DNA from: Quadrisphaera sp. RL12-1S
Lineage (GTDB): Bacteria; Actinomycetota; Actinomycetes; Actinomycetales; Quadrisphaeraceae
Direction of reading: 5' to 3'
Assembly (NCBI RefSeq): GCF_014270065.1
Contig: NZ_JACNME010000002.1
Span: forward strand, 248,001-312,000
Length of the DNA stretch: 64,000 bases
The position numbers were made by a program, and so were the translations under genes. Under the pieces are notes generated by a model, which had not been told where the DNA came from, searched no databases, and was given only the letters and a program-made list of their open reading frames with translations. This document shows, piece by piece, positions 42,261 through 51,844 of the stretch; within the stretch, counting starts at the first letter, position 1; every line of letters begins with the position of its first letter.

Positions 42261-44663
42261 TCAGCCGCGGGGGACCCAGCCGACGGCGAGGACGGTGGTG
42301 TCGTCCGCGCGGGCGGACACCGAGCGCATGAGCTGGTCGCACAGGGCGTCCAGCGACGGCGCCCCACCGCTGGCGGTGGCCAGCACCCGCGCCAGCCGGT
42401 CGGTCCACTCGGTGCGGCGCTCCTCCACGAGCCCGTCGGAGTACAGCAGCAGGGCCCCTCCCGGCTCGAGCGCCACCTCCGTGGCGGAGAACTCCACCTC
42501 GTCGATGAGCCCGACGGCCGGGCCGCGCTTGCCGTCGTCCACCAGGCGGGCCACGCCGTCACCACCCCGGAGCACCAGCGGCGGGTGTCCGGCGTTGGCG
42601 ATCCGCGCCGCGCCGGTGGCCGGGTCGACCACCACGACGACGGCGGTGGCCAGCTCACCGGTCAGCAGCCGCGTCACCAGCTCGTTGAGGCGCTCCAGCG
42701 CCTGCGCCGGGTCCCGCGTGGCCAGCACGTACGCGCGCAGCGCGTTGCGCATCTGCGCGCTGATGGCCGACGCCGCCAGGCCGTGGCCCGCGACGTCGCC
42801 GAGCACCACGGCGGTGCACCCGTCGGCCAGCGGCACGATGTCGTACCAGTCGCCACCCACGACGTCGTCGCTGTGGGGGACGTAGCGCACCGCGAGGTCG
42901 AGCCCGGGGACGTCGGGCAGCTTCTCCAGCAGCAGCGTCTGCTGCAGCGCGGTGGCCAGCCGGTTGGTGCGCTCCACCTCGCGCAGCATCGAGTCGGACA
43001 GGTGCCGGGCGAAGCCGAGCGCGGCCTCCACCTCGTGCGGGGCCCACGCGACGGCCGTGCGGCGCACCGTCTCGCTCCAGGCCGCGAAGGAGTGGCGCGG
43101 GCTCAGGCGCAGGTCGCCGCCGGGGGCGCTGACCACGGCGTTCGACCGCGGGTCACCGCCCCAGGTGACCTCCCGGAGCACCTCCGGGCGGAACCAGGCG
43201 ACGAGGTCGCCGGGCTGACCGCCCGCGACGGGCGCGGCGAGCACACCGCTGGCCACGGCCCACACCTCGTCAGCGTCCGCCCCGGGCACCGCCGCGGCGA
43301 CCTCCGGGGCGCTGGCGGCCAGCGACGACGTCACCAGCGGTCCTGCCGCAAGGTGCGCCTGCAGCGCGGAGAGCACCTCGGCGGGCGGCGTCGCGCCCAG
43401 CAGGCGCAGCTCGCCGTGCACGCGCAGCGCGGCGCCGCCGCACGGCACCAGCTCGGCGACGGTCACCTCCTCGCGGGTCAGCGCCTCCAGCGGCATGTCG
43501 GGGGTCGTGGCGAGCAGCTCGGTCAGGCGCCCGCGCACCCGGGCGGCCGCCACGACGTCCTGGTCGGCCTCGCGGCCCACCGCCACCGGCAGCAGCAGCG
43601 AGGCGGTGCGCCCGAGGAACTCCGCAGCCGTGCGCACCGGGACGCTGGGCCGGTGCGGCCCGGCGTAGTGGTGGCAGGCGATGAGGCCCCACAGGCGGTC
43701 CCCGTGCATCAGGGAGATGGACATCGAGGCCGCGACGCCCATGTTGCGCAGGTACTGCAGGTGCACGGGGGAGACGCTGCGCAGCACCGCCAGCGACAGG
43801 TCGAGCGGCTCACCGGTCGGCTGCGGGGGCTCCAGCGGCACGGGTGCGTAGGACGAGGTGGGGATGATCCGCAGCCACTGGCGCGCGTAGAGGTCGCGGG
43901 CCTGGGCGGGGATGTCGGAGGCGGGGTAGCGCAGCCCCAGGAACGGCTCGAGGTCCTCGCGGCGGTCCTCGGCCAGCACCTCGCCGTTCCACTCCGCGTC
44001 GAAGCGGTAGACCATCACGCGGTCGAACCCGGTGAGCTCGCGCACACCGGTGGCCAGCCCCTCGGCCAGCTCCGCCACGCTGCCGGCGTCCTGCAGGCGC
44101 CGCAGGACGGCGGGCAGCTGCAGGTGCCAGGGGGTCGCCGCGCCCTCGTCGCCGGCGGCGGCCTCGAGCTCCAGCACCACGAGCGGCTCGCGGCCCGCGC
44201 GCGGCAGGCGGTGGGCCACCGCGTGGTAGCGACGGCCCGAGCCGGGCGGCAGCTCCACGGGGTCGGTGGTGGTGGCCTGCGCCTCCCCGCCGGAGGCCAC
44301 GGAGCGCACGAGCTCCGCCAGCTGCACCGCCAGGTCGGGCAGACGGCCCCCGGCCTGCGCGGCAGCTCCGAGGGCCTGCGCGGAGCCGGCGGAGGCGGAC
44401 AGCACCACCAGCCCATCCAGCTCGTCGGGCTCGTCGGGCTCGTCGGCGCGGGGACCGACCACGAGCAGGTGGCCGTGGGGCTGCACCGAGCCGGGGACGC
44501 GGATCGGCTCGACCGCGCAGGCGGCCTCGGCAGCGGCCAGCTCGGCGGCGTCGAGGTCACCAGCGCGGCCCACCTCGACGGCGGGGCCGCCGGCGGCGTC
44601 GACGCGCTCGCCGGTCAAGGGGCCGTGCGCAGGCTCGGCGGTGGACCGCTCAGGGGAGGGCAC
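42261..44663 (-). CDS. Bacteriophytochrome with SpoIIE-type phosphatase output
   Basis: An 800-residue red/far-red photoreceptor. Residues 45-160 are the PAS region with biliverdin-binding Cys49 (CAVEPIRVPGSVQPHG). Residues 185-365 are the GAF domain with PASDIP at 247-252, His301 in SPVHLQYLRNMGV and CHHYAG. Residues 375-570 form the PHY domain with tongue motifs WGGDP (501-505) and PRHSF (522-526). Residues 585-798 are a PP2C/SpoIIE phosphatase (VGGDWYDIV, VLGDVAGHGL, NAGHPPLVL, DDTTVLAV). There is no histidine kinase. The divergent neighbour is an RsbW-like kinase, so light probably controls a sigma-factor partner switch (inference). Confidence 0.93.
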   Translation of the reverse strand: MPSPERSTAEPAHGPLTGERVDAAGGPAVEVGRAGDLDAAELAAAEAACAVEPIRVPGSVQPHGHLLVVGPRADEPDEPDELDGLVVLSASAGSAQALGAAAQAGGRLPDLAVQLAELVRSVASGGEAQATTTDPVELPPGSGRRYHAVAHRLPRAGREPLVVLELEAAAGDEGAATPWHLQLPAVLRRLQDAGSVAELAEGLATGVRELTGFDRVMVYRFDAEWNGEVLAEDRREDLEPFLGLRYPASDIPAQARDLYARQWLRIIPTSSYAPVPLEPPQPTGEPLDLSLAVLRSVSPVHLQYLRNMGVAASMSISLMHGDRLWGLIACHHYAGPHRPSVPVRTAAEFLGRTASLLLPVAVGREADQDVVAAARVRGRLTELLATTPDMPLEALTREEVTVAELVPCGGAALRVHGELRLLGATPPAEVLSALQAHLAAGPLVTSSLAASAPEVAAAVPGADADEVWAVASGVLAAPVAGGQPGDLVAWFRPEVLREVTWGGDPRSNAVVSAPGGDLRLSPRHSFAAWSETVRRTAVAWAPHEVEAALGFARHLSDSMLREVERTNRLATALQQTLLLEKLPDVPGLDLAVRYVPHSDDVVGGDWYDIVPLADGCTAVVLGDVAGHGLAASAISAQMRNALRAYVLATRDPAQALERLNELVTRLLTGELATAVVVVVDPATGAARIANAGHPPLVLRGGDGVARLVDDGKRGPAVGLIDEVEFSATEVALEPGGALLLYSDGLVEERRTEWTDRLARVLATASGGAPSLDALCDQLMRSVSARADDTTVLAVGWVPRG

Positions 44664-44840
44664 GGGGCTCCAGCCGTCGGGAGCGGGTCGAGCGCGGGGT
44701 CACCGCCCGGTCTCCGCTCGGTCACCACCTGATCGCGGTGCACGAGGTCCGGGACCAGCGGGGTGTGCGCTCGGCCTGCGCGGGTAGGTCCGTGCCATCA
44801 TCGCACCGCTGCTGCGCCCACCCGCCGACCAGGAGGCACC

Positions 44841-45290
44841 GTGCACCTCAGCTACGGTCTCCGGCTGCCGACGGACGTGCGCCACGTCCCGGTCGTCCGA
44901 CACCTCGCCACCGCCACCCTGACCCAGCTGGGGGTGAGTCCGGACAGCATCGACGACATCGCCCTCGCGGTCACGGAGGCCTGCAGCAACGTCGTCCAGC
45001 ACGCCGGCTCCGGCGCGGACTTCGAGGTCCGCGTCAGCGTGGAGGGCCAGTGGTGCCGCATCGAGGTGGTGGACGGCGGAGGCGGCTTCGACCCGGTCCG
45101 CGCCGCCGCCGACGTGCTCGCGGAGGGCCCCAGCAGCGACCTCACCCACGGGCGCGGCCTGGGGCTGATGCGCATCCTCGTGGACCAGCTCCACTTCGAG
45201 CCGGGCGAGTCGGGCACCACCGTGGTCCTCGTCAAGCACCTGCAGCTGCTCAGCGGCTCGGTGCTGGCCGTGGCCCCGCCCAGCGGCTGA
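44841..45290 (+). CDS. RsbW-like anti-sigma factor serine kinase (ATP-binding)
   Basis: A 149-residue GHKL ATPase of the RsbW/SpoIIAB type. The N box EACSNVVQHA is near residue 58, the G1 box VVDGGGGFD near 84 and the G2 box THGRGLGLMRILVD near 115. These kinases hold a sigma factor inactive and phosphorylate STAS antagonists. AGGAGG precedes the GTG. It is divergent from the phytochrome-SpoIIE gene and shares its promoter region. No sigma factor gene is next to it. Confidence 0.9.
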   Translation: MHLSYGLRLPTDVRHVPVVRHLATATLTQLGVSPDSIDDIALAVTEACSNVVQHAGSGADFEVRVSVEGQWCRIEVVDGGGGFDPVRAAADVLAEGPSSDLTHGRGLGLMRILVDQLHFEPGESGTTVVLVKHLQLLSGSVLAVAPPSG

Positions 45291-45297
45291 CGCGCGC

Positions 45298-45332
45298 GGG
45301 GGCGCCGCAGGCCGTCGGCCTCCGGCGCCCCC
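45298..45332. terminator. Bidirectional terminator between rsbW-like and osmC-like genes
   Basis: GGGGGCGCCG (45298-45307) pairs with CGGCGCCCCC (45323-45332), with an inner AGGCC/GGCCT stem and a short loop. It lies between two convergent genes. Confidence 0.85.
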
Positions 45333-45359
45333 GGCGTCGTCGTGCTGCGGTGGTGCTGG

Positions 45360-45803
45360 TCAGGACTCCAGCGAGGCGTCCAGGGTGATCTCCACGCCGG
45401 TGAGCGCCTTGCTGACGGGGCAGCCGGCCTTCGCGTCGGCAGCGGCCTTCTGGAAGCCGGCCTCGTCGAGGCCCTCGACCTCGCCGACCACGGTGAGCTT
45501 GATGCCGGTCAGCTTGAAGCCGCCGTCGGCCTTGTCCGGGCCGAGGGAGACGTCGGCCTTGACCTCGAGGGACTGGGGCGTGCCACCGGCGGCCGCGATG
45601 AGGGCGGACAGCTGCATCGCGAAGCACGAGGAGTGCGCCGCGGCGATGAGCTCCTCGGGGCTGGTGGTGCCGTCGGCGTCGTCAGCGGCGCGCTTGGGGA
45701 ACGACACGGTGTAGGTGCCGACGCCCGAGCTGGTGAGCTCGACCTGGCCGGAGCCCTCCTCGAGGGTGCCGTTCCAGGCGGTGCGAGCGGTGCGGGTGGG
45801 CAT
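45360..45803 (-). CDS. OsmC family peroxiredoxin
   Basis: A 147-residue thiol-dependent peroxidase that reduces organic hydroperoxides. The two redox Cys are in AAHSSCFAMQLSALI and GCPVSKALTGVEI, and TSPEELIAAAHSSC is the family hallmark. Its N-terminal RTAWNGTLEEGSGQV is typical of the OsmC rather than the Ohr branch. AAGGAG precedes the ATG. Stress-induced expression, perhaps through the sigma factor that the partner switch controls, is plausible but not shown. Confidence 0.93.
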   Translation of the reverse strand: MPTRTARTAWNGTLEEGSGQVELTSSGVGTYTVSFPKRAADDADGTTSPEELIAAAHSSCFAMQLSALIAAAGGTPQSLEVKADVSLGPDKADGGFKLTGIKLTVVGEVEGLDEAGFQKAAADAKAGCPVSKALTGVEITLDASLES

Positions 45804-45906
45804 CTCGTCTCCTTGTCGTCAGTCAGCGCGTCTCGTCGACGCCGTCCTCCGGCAAACCTATCGCGCGCGACAGGAATCCCCCACTCGGGGCACCCCCGCC
45901 CGGCGA

Positions 45907-47001
45907 TCAGCCGGCGATCTCCAGCCTGCCCGGGGGGAGCACGGCGTGCACCCCGTGGACCCCGCCGTTGACCACCTGCGTGACCCGCAGGTCCACCGCC
46001 GCCGACGCCAGCGCCAGCGCCCGCTGGCGTGACAGCCCGTGCCGGGCGACCAGCAGGTCCACCACCCCGCCGAGCGCGTCCGCGGTGGCCTCGTCCAGCG
46101 ACGTCCCGGTCCCGAGGACGACGACGCCGGCCGGCGTGCTCGCCCACGGGCGCCCGCCCGGCAGCGTCCACGCCGCCTCGCCGTCGTCGTCGTGCGCCTC
46201 GCCGCCAGGGACGGCTGCCCGGTGCAGCACCAGCTGCAGCTCCAGCCGCTCCAGCGGGCACTCCAGCGCCACCCCCGCCACCTCGCCGTCACCCTGGGCG
46301 GCGTGGCCGTCCCCGAACGACAGCAGCGCCCCCGGGACCTGCACGGGCAGGAACAGCGCCGAGCCGGCCACCAGCTCGCGGCAGTCGACGTTGCCCCCGG
46401 TGCGCCGCGGCGGCACCGTGGAGCGCGGACCGGCCCCGGCGGGGATGGCGGGGCAGGTGCCCACCAGCCCGGGGAACGCGCGCACCGCCACCCGGTCGCC
46501 GTGCTGGTCCACCGCGGTGCGCCGCTGCTCGTCCAGGCGCCACACGAGGACCTCCCGGGGCAGTCCGTCCACCCCGGCCGCCCGGTCGGCGAACGTCTCG
46601 CGAGACCCCGCCCCGGTCAGCGCCCACGCACCCGGCCGCACGTCGCGGATCCGCACCTCCAGCACGTCACCGGGCTCGGCGCCGCGCACGGCCACCGGGC
46701 CGGTGAGCGCGTGCCCGGGGTCGAGCGCGGGGTCGTGGCCGGGCCAGCGCAGCAGCCCACCGGGGTCTCCGGCGGCCAGCGCGGCTTCCGGCTGCTCCAG
46801 CGCGTGCCAGCCGGAGTCGAGCGTGACGGCCTCCACGACGTCGCCGTCCTCGACCACGAGCACCGGGGCCAGCGACGGGTCGAACCGCCCGTGCGGCGGG
46901 TGCTCGCGCGGGTCCAGCCGGTGCCGCGCCGGTCCCGCCCCCGGTGAGGACGACGAGCCGGACGACGACGACGACGGCGGCGGCGTGGCGGCGCGGCTCA
47001 C
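45907..47001 (-). CDS. Acetamidase/formamidase family protein
   Basis: A 364-residue FmdA/AmdA family amidase, the second in this window. Residues 10-25 are a Ser/Pro-rich insert. WPGHDPALDPGHALTGPVAV, GAEPGDVLEVRIRDV, GGNVDCRELVAGSALFLPV with the NxDxR region, and LLSFGDGHAAQGDGEVAG give the family. The GTG overlaps the stop of the nitroreductase gene (GTGA), so the two are translated together. The natural amide is unknown. Confidence 0.88.
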   Translation of the reverse strand: MSRAATPPPSSSSSGSSSSPGAGPARHRLDPREHPPHGRFDPSLAPVLVVEDGDVVEAVTLDSGWHALEQPEAALAAGDPGGLLRWPGHDPALDPGHALTGPVAVRGAEPGDVLEVRIRDVRPGAWALTGAGSRETFADRAAGVDGLPREVLVWRLDEQRRTAVDQHGDRVAVRAFPGLVGTCPAIPAGAGPRSTVPPRRTGGNVDCRELVAGSALFLPVQVPGALLSFGDGHAAQGDGEVAGVALECPLERLELQLVLHRAAVPGGEAHDDDGEAAWTLPGGRPWASTPAGVVVLGTGTSLDEATADALGGVVDLLVARHGLSRQRALALASAAVDLRVTQVVNGGVHGVHAVLPPGRLEIAG

Positions 47002-47585
47002 GCCGAGGCGCCGCGCAGGGGCAGGACCAGCTCGGACAGGGGCCTGCGGGAGCGCTCCAGCTCGCGCCGGCGGGTCTTCTCGTCCAGCACCGACAGGTCG
47101 CCCTGGCGGCCCACGGCCAGCACCACGAGCGGCTCCACGCCGGCGGGGACCTCGTACGCCTCGCGGACCCGCTCCACCTCGATGCCGCCCATGGTGTGCA
47201 CCACGAGGCCCTCGGCGGCCGCCTGCACCGTCAGGTGGGCCACGGCCTGACCGGCGTCGAGGTCGGCCCAGCGCAGGTCCTTCCCCTCCGGCGTGGTGCG
47301 CTCGGCGGCCACCAGCACCAGCGCCGAGGCGCCCGCGGCCCAGGCGGTGTTGAAGCCCATGAGGGTGCCGAAGAGCACCTCGTGCTCGGGGGTGCCCCGC
47401 AGGGCCAGGGCCACGCGCCACGGCTGGGTGTTGCTCGCGCTGGGGGTCCAGCGGACGGCCTCGAGGAGGCGGCCCGCGGTCTCGTCGTCCAGCTGGTGCT
47501 CGGGGTCGAAGGCGCGGGTGCTCCAGCGCTCGGACAGCAGCGGGTGCAGGTCCGGCGCGGCGGGGGCGGAGGTGGTGGTGGTCAC
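46998..47585 (-). CDS. Nitroreductase family protein
   Basis: A 195-residue FMN-dependent oxidoreductase. LLSERWSTRAFDPEHQLD is the typical FMN-binding start. RWTPSASNTQPWRVALA, then AHLTVQAAAEGLVVHTMGGI and a C-terminal block complete the fold. It resembles the nitroreductase branch that acts on quinones, nitro compounds or flavins. It is coupled to the downstream amidase gene, so it might reduce a compound that the amidase then hydrolyses (inference). Confidence 0.88.
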   Translation of the reverse strand: MTTTTSAPAAPDLHPLLSERWSTRAFDPEHQLDDETAGRLLEAVRWTPSASNTQPWRVALALRGTPEHEVLFGTLMGFNTAWAAGASALVLVAAERTTPEGKDLRWADLDAGQAVAHLTVQAAAEGLVVHTMGGIEVERVREAYEVPAGVEPLVVLAVGRQGDLSVLDEKTRRRELERSRRPLSELVLPLRGASA

Positions 47586-47664
47586 GTGGTCGGGAAGCGA
47601 CGGGCGTCGCCCGTTTCTTCCCGCCGCCGCGCCGCACCGTCCGCGCTCCACCCCGACGGGCGCG

Positions 47665-48585
47665 TCACAGGTGCCCCAGGCGCGCCCGCACCACCGCGTA
47701 GACGCCGTAGGCGGCGAACCCGGCGCCCACGCAGCCCAGCAGCACCGACCCGGCCGGCAGGAGCAGCAGCGCCCGCAGCGCGGCGTCCAGGCCCCCGGCC
47801 TCCCGGGGGTCGTTGGTGACGGCCGCCACCACGAAGAGCACTCCCACCACGCACAGCGCCAGACCCTTGGCCGCGTACCCGACCACCCCGGCCACGTCCA
47901 CGCCCAGCCGGCCGGGCCCCTCGGGCAGGCGCAGGTCCTCCCGGAACCGCCGCCGCACGCCCTTGACCACGTGGTAGGCGCCCACGGCGAACACCGCCAG
48001 GCCCGCGGCCGCCACCGCGACCGTGCCGGCCAGGTTCTCCATGAGCTGCTCGGTGACGTCGTCGCTGGTGTCCTCGGTGTCGGTGTGACCGCCCGCCGCG
48101 TACGTCACCGCCGTGACCACCACCGCGCTGTAGACCACCCCCTTGGCGAGGTCCTTGACGCCCGCGCCCCGCTGCCGCCACCGCAGCTCCAGAGCCCCGT
48201 CCACGAGGTGCCACAGCGCCAGCGCCGCCAGCGCCGCGCTCGCGGCCCACAGCAGGACCTGCCCACCGGGGGTGGAGGCCACCGCCGCCAGGGCGCCGCC
48301 CTGGTCGGCGGTGCCGCCCTGCACGCCCACCGCCAGGCGCACCGCGAGCGCCCCGATGAGCACGTGCAGCAGACCCGACAGGGCGTAGCCGACGCGGGCG
48401 ACCGGCTCCAGGTGCTCGCGGGCGGCGCGGGCGCCGTCCTCGACGTCGTCGGAGACGTCCCCGTCACCGTCGCGGTCCACCCACGCGCGCAGCCGCCGGG
48501 GCAGGTCCCGCAGCGGGCCCCGCAGCAGCACCCGCGGGGACCGCTGCACCGTCGACGACGACGACGCGGGCGGCATGGCGGACAT
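47665..48585 (-). CDS. DUF1206 membrane protein
   Basis: A 306-residue membrane protein made of three DUF1206 repeats, each with a pair of helices: VARVGYALSGLLHVLIGALA, VKDLAKGVVYSAVVVTAVTY and VVGYAAKGLALCVVGVLFV. The N-terminal 45 residues are cytoplasmic, with an acidic DRDGDGDVSDDVED stretch resembling a calcium loop. Function unknown. ATG at 48585 is preferred over the GTG at 48612. Confidence 0.88.
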   Translation of the reverse strand: MSAMPPASSSSTVQRSPRVLLRGPLRDLPRRLRAWVDRDGDGDVSDDVEDGARAAREHLEPVARVGYALSGLLHVLIGALAVRLAVGVQGGTADQGGALAAVASTPGGQVLLWAASAALAALALWHLVDGALELRWRQRGAGVKDLAKGVVYSAVVVTAVTYAAGGHTDTEDTSDDVTEQLMENLAGTVAVAAAGLAVFAVGAYHVVKGVRRRFREDLRLPEGPGRLGVDVAGVVGYAAKGLALCVVGVLFVVAAVTNDPREAGGLDAALRALLLLPAGSVLLGCVGAGFAAYGVYAVVRARLGHL

Positions 48586-48639
48586 GGTGGCCCCGCCGAC
48601 CGCGGCCGGCACGTCGGGACGAGGGTCCCGGTCCGCGCC

Positions 48640-49542
48640 TCAGGAGCGCGCCGGGAGCACCGCCACCAGGTCGGAGACCACCGCGCCGGCGGCGCCGAGC
48701 GCACGGGCGCGCGCCAGCTGGTCGGGGGTGGTGAGCACGTGCGCGAGCACGGGCCTGCCCAGCCCCAGCACCTGCTGCCAGCGGGCGTCGGGGGCGCCGA
48801 CGTCCAGGCCGAGCAGGTCCCAGGAGCCGGCGGCGCGCGCCAGCAGCTGCGGGTCGGCGTCCAGGTCGCGCGCCCAGCAGAAGCCCCAGCTGCGCCAGCC
48901 CTCGCGGCGGGCGGCGTCCGCCCACGACGTGGTGGCCAGGGGCGCCTTGGCCACCACCCAGTCCTGGGACGAGGGCACGGTGCGCAGCGCGGCCACGAGC
49001 TCGGGGTGGAAGCGGGTGGCCACGGCCTTGGGGTCCACGAAGAGCACGCGCCGCCCGCCCCAGCGCTCCAGCAGCTCCTCCAGCCGGGCGTACGGGCGCT
49101 TGGGCTGGGTGCGGTCGCGCGTGCCCGCGGGGCTGATGCGGTAGGAGGCGACCTCCTCCCAGGTGTGCTCGACGGCCTTGAAGCCCTGCGTGCCGGACGT
49201 CCTGTCGAGGGTGCCGTCGTGCAGGCCGAACCAGACCCCGTCGGAGGTCCTGGACAGCGACACCTCCAGGGCCCCCGCGCCGAGCGCGGCGGCCTTCTCG
49301 TAGGCGAAGGCCGACATCTCGGGCCAGTCGCGCGAGCCGCCGCGGTGGGCCACGGTGAAGCCGGGGGTGGCGAGCAGCCGGTCGACGTCGGGCGGGACCT
49401 CCGCCCGCGCCGGGGCGGCGAGGCGCTCGGCGCCCAGGGCGGCGGCGCCCACGGCGGCCAGGCCGGCACCGGCGAGCACCGCGCGCCGCGTCCACACCGC
49501 CCGGCCCGCCCCGCCGGCCCGGCCGCTCGTCGGCTCGCTCAT
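48640..49542 (-). CDS. Tat-exported glycerophosphodiester phosphodiesterase
   Basis: A 300-residue exported enzyme that hydrolyses glycerophosphodiesters or teichoic-type polymers. Residues 1-45 hold a twin-arginine signal (WTRRAVLAGAGLAAVGAAAL). The TIM barrel shows the catalytic His pair in VAHRGGSRDWPE and LHDGTLDRTSG, with metal ligands nearby. GAGGAG precedes the ATG. It lies 54 bases upstream of the DUF1206 gene on the same strand and may share its message. Confidence 0.9.
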   Translation of the reverse strand: MSEPTSGRAGGAGRAVWTRRAVLAGAGLAAVGAAALGAERLAAPARAEVPPDVDRLLATPGFTVAHRGGSRDWPEMSAFAYEKAAALGAGALEVSLSRTSDGVWFGLHDGTLDRTSGTQGFKAVEHTWEEVASYRISPAGTRDRTQPKRPYARLEELLERWGGRRVLFVDPKAVATRFHPELVAALRTVPSSQDWVVAKAPLATTSWADAARREGWRSWGFCWARDLDADPQLLARAAGSWDLLGLDVGAPDARWQQVLGLGRPVLAHVLTTPDQLARARALGAAGAVVSDLVAVLPARS

Positions 49543-49718
49543 CCGCTCCTCGCCCCGCCCCACGTCCACCTCGTCCACCCGCACGCCGCCGTCGTCGTCA
49601 GCCCCGTCCTACCGCCCAGCCTGGTGGCTGGCCCAGCCCCCGCGGCGCACGTCCACCCCATCGGCCGTCGCGTCGCCGCGCTGCCGGGCCCCCGCGGCGC
49701 TGGGATAGCGTCGCGAGG

Positions 49719-51830
49719 GTGCTGGACCCCACCAACCCCCTGGCCGCACCGAGCACCCTGCCGCACGGCCTGCCGCCGTTCGACGCCCTGCGCACCGAGC
49801 ACTTCGCGCCGGCGCTGCGGGAGGGGATGGCGCAGCAGCGCGCCGAGGTGGAGGTGGTCGCCGCCGACACCGGGCCGGTGGCGTTCGCCGGCGTCGTCGG
49901 TGCGCTGGAGGCCTCCGGTGAGCTGCTGTCCCGGGCGGCCAACGCCTTCTACAACCTCGTCTCCTCCCACTCCGACGACGCGCTGCGCGCTGTCGAGGCC
50001 GAGCTCGCACCGGAGCTCACGGCCCACGGGGACGCCATCCACCTCGACCCGCGCCTGTTCGCCCGCCTCACCGCGCTGCGCGAGGCCACCGCCGGCGGCT
50101 CCCCGGACGCCGAGGGCACCGTGCTCGACGACGAGCAGCGGGCCGTGCTGGAGCGCTGGTGGCGCGACCTCGCCCGCGCGGGCGCCGGGCTGGACGAGGC
50201 CGCCAAGGCGCGCCTGCGCGAGCTCAACGCGGAGCTGTCGCGGCTCACCACGCAGTTCGGCACCGAGCTGCTGGCCGCCACCAACGCCGCCGCCGTGCAC
50301 GTCACCGACCAGGCCGAGCTGGCCGGCCTGACGCCGGGGGAGCGCGCCGCAGCGGCGCAGGCCGCGGTCGCCCGCGGCCTGGACGGCTGGGTGCTGCCGC
50401 TGTCGCTGCCCACCGACCAGCCGGTGCTGGCCTCGCTGGACCACCGGGGCCTGCGCGAGCGGGTCTTCCGCGCCTCCACCACGCGCGGGCTGGGCGGTGA
50501 GCACGACACCCGGGCGCTGCTGGTGCGGATCGCGGCGCTGCGCGCCGAGCGCGCCGGGCTGCTGGGCGCCGCCCACCACGCCGAGCACGTGCTCGAGGAG
50601 GCCACCGCCCCCTCCGTGGAGGCGGTCATGGAGCTGCTGACGTCGGTGGTGCCGGCTGCGGTGAGCAACGCTCGCGGCGAGGCGCTGGAGCTGGCCGAGG
50701 AGCTGCGCGCGGTCGAGCAGGACGACGACGACGCTGCCGGCGCCGCGGGCGAGCTGCGCCCCTGGGACTGGGCGTGGGCCGCCGCCCGGGTGCGCGCCCG
50801 GCGCTTCAGCCTGGACCCGGCCGAGCTCAAGCCGTACTTCGAGCTGGACGCCGTCATCACCCGCGGCGTGTTCGCCGCCGCGACCGCGCTGTACGGCCTC
50901 ACCTTCACCGAGCGGCCCGAGCTGCCCACCTACCACCCCGACGTGCGGACCTGGGAGGTCTTCGACGAGGCCGGGGCCTCCGTCGGGCTGTTCCTCGGCG
51001 ACTTCTTCGCCCGGGAGTCCAAGCGCGGCGGCGCGTGGATGAGCAACTACGTGGACCAGCTCTCGCTGCCGGGCCGCCCGGCCACCCGGCCCGTGGTGGT
51101 GAACAACCTCAACGTGCCGCGCCCGCCGGACGGCGAGCCGGCGCTGCTCACCCCGGACGAGGTGGAGACCGCCTTCCACGAGTTCGGCCACGCCCTCCAC
51201 GGGCTGCTCTCCGACGTCCGCTACCCGCGCCTGTCCGGCACCACCGTGCCGCGCGACTTCGTGGAGTTCCCCTCCCAGGTCAACGAGGTGTGGGCGTGGG
51301 ACGCCGGCCTGCTGCCCGCCTACGCGCGGCACGTGGAGACCGGGGAGCCGCTGCCGGCCGCGACGGTGGACGCGCTGCTGGCGTCGCGCTCGTACGGCCA
51401 GGGCTTCGCCACCACCGAGATCGTGGCGGCCATGCTGCTCGACCAGGCCTGGCACCAGCTGGCGCCCGGGGAGTCCGTGGCCCCCGGGGACGTCGAGGCG
51501 TTCGAGGCGGCCGCGCTGGAGCGGCACGGCATCGCCCTGGAGCTGGTGCCGCCGCGCTACCGCTCCACGTACTTCAACCACGTCTTCTCCGGCGGGTACT
51601 CCGCGGGCTACTACTCCTACCTGTGGAGCGAGGTGCTCGACGCCGACACGGTGGAGTGGTTCACCGAGAACGGCGGGATGCGCCGCGAGAACGGCGAGGC
51701 GTTCGCCCGCGAGGTGCTCTCCCGCGGCGGCACGGTGGACCTCGCCGCCGCCTACCGGGCGTTCCGCGGCCGCGACCCGCGCGTGGAGCCGCTGCTGCAG
51801 CGCCGCGGCCTCGCCGCGACCGGCTCCTGA
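49719..51830 (+). CDS. M3 family metallopeptidase (peptidyl-dipeptidase Dcp-like)
   Basis: A 703-residue zinc peptidase of the thimet oligopeptidase family. The HExxH site is AFHEFGHALHGLLS near residue 486, with the third ligand Glu in FVEFPSQVNE. SSHSDDALRAVEAELAPE and the C-terminal FSGGYSAGYYSYLW are characteristic. It degrades short peptides in the cytosol. TAGCGT lies seven bases before the GTG, so it is probably leaderless. The 176 bases upstream hold only divergent promoters. Confidence 0.93.
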   Translation: MLDPTNPLAAPSTLPHGLPPFDALRTEHFAPALREGMAQQRAEVEVVAADTGPVAFAGVVGALEASGELLSRAANAFYNLVSSHSDDALRAVEAELAPELTAHGDAIHLDPRLFARLTALREATAGGSPDAEGTVLDDEQRAVLERWWRDLARAGAGLDEAAKARLRELNAELSRLTTQFGTELLAATNAAAVHVTDQAELAGLTPGERAAAAQAAVARGLDGWVLPLSLPTDQPVLASLDHRGLRERVFRASTTRGLGGEHDTRALLVRIAALRAERAGLLGAAHHAEHVLEEATAPSVEAVMELLTSVVPAAVSNARGEALELAEELRAVEQDDDDAAGAAGELRPWDWAWAAARVRARRFSLDPAELKPYFELDAVITRGVFAAATALYGLTFTERPELPTYHPDVRTWEVFDEAGASVGLFLGDFFARESKRGGAWMSNYVDQLSLPGRPATRPVVVNNLNVPRPPDGEPALLTPDEVETAFHEFGHALHGLLSDVRYPRLSGTTVPRDFVEFPSQVNEVWAWDAGLLPAYARHVETGEPLPAATVDALLASRSYGQGFATTEIVAAMLLDQAWHQLAPGESVAPGDVEAFEAAALERHGIALELVPPRYRSTYFNHVFSGGYSAGYYSYLWSEVLDADTVEWFTENGGMRRENGEAFAREVLSRGGTVDLAAAYRAFRGRDPRVEPLLQRRGLAATGS

Positions 51831-51844
51831 GGGACGGGGCGGGC

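Noticed and set aside
46039-47353. Forward frames across the acetamidase and nitroreductase genes
   Set aside because: They are shadows of two reverse-strand enzymes with complete motifs and a coupled overlap.
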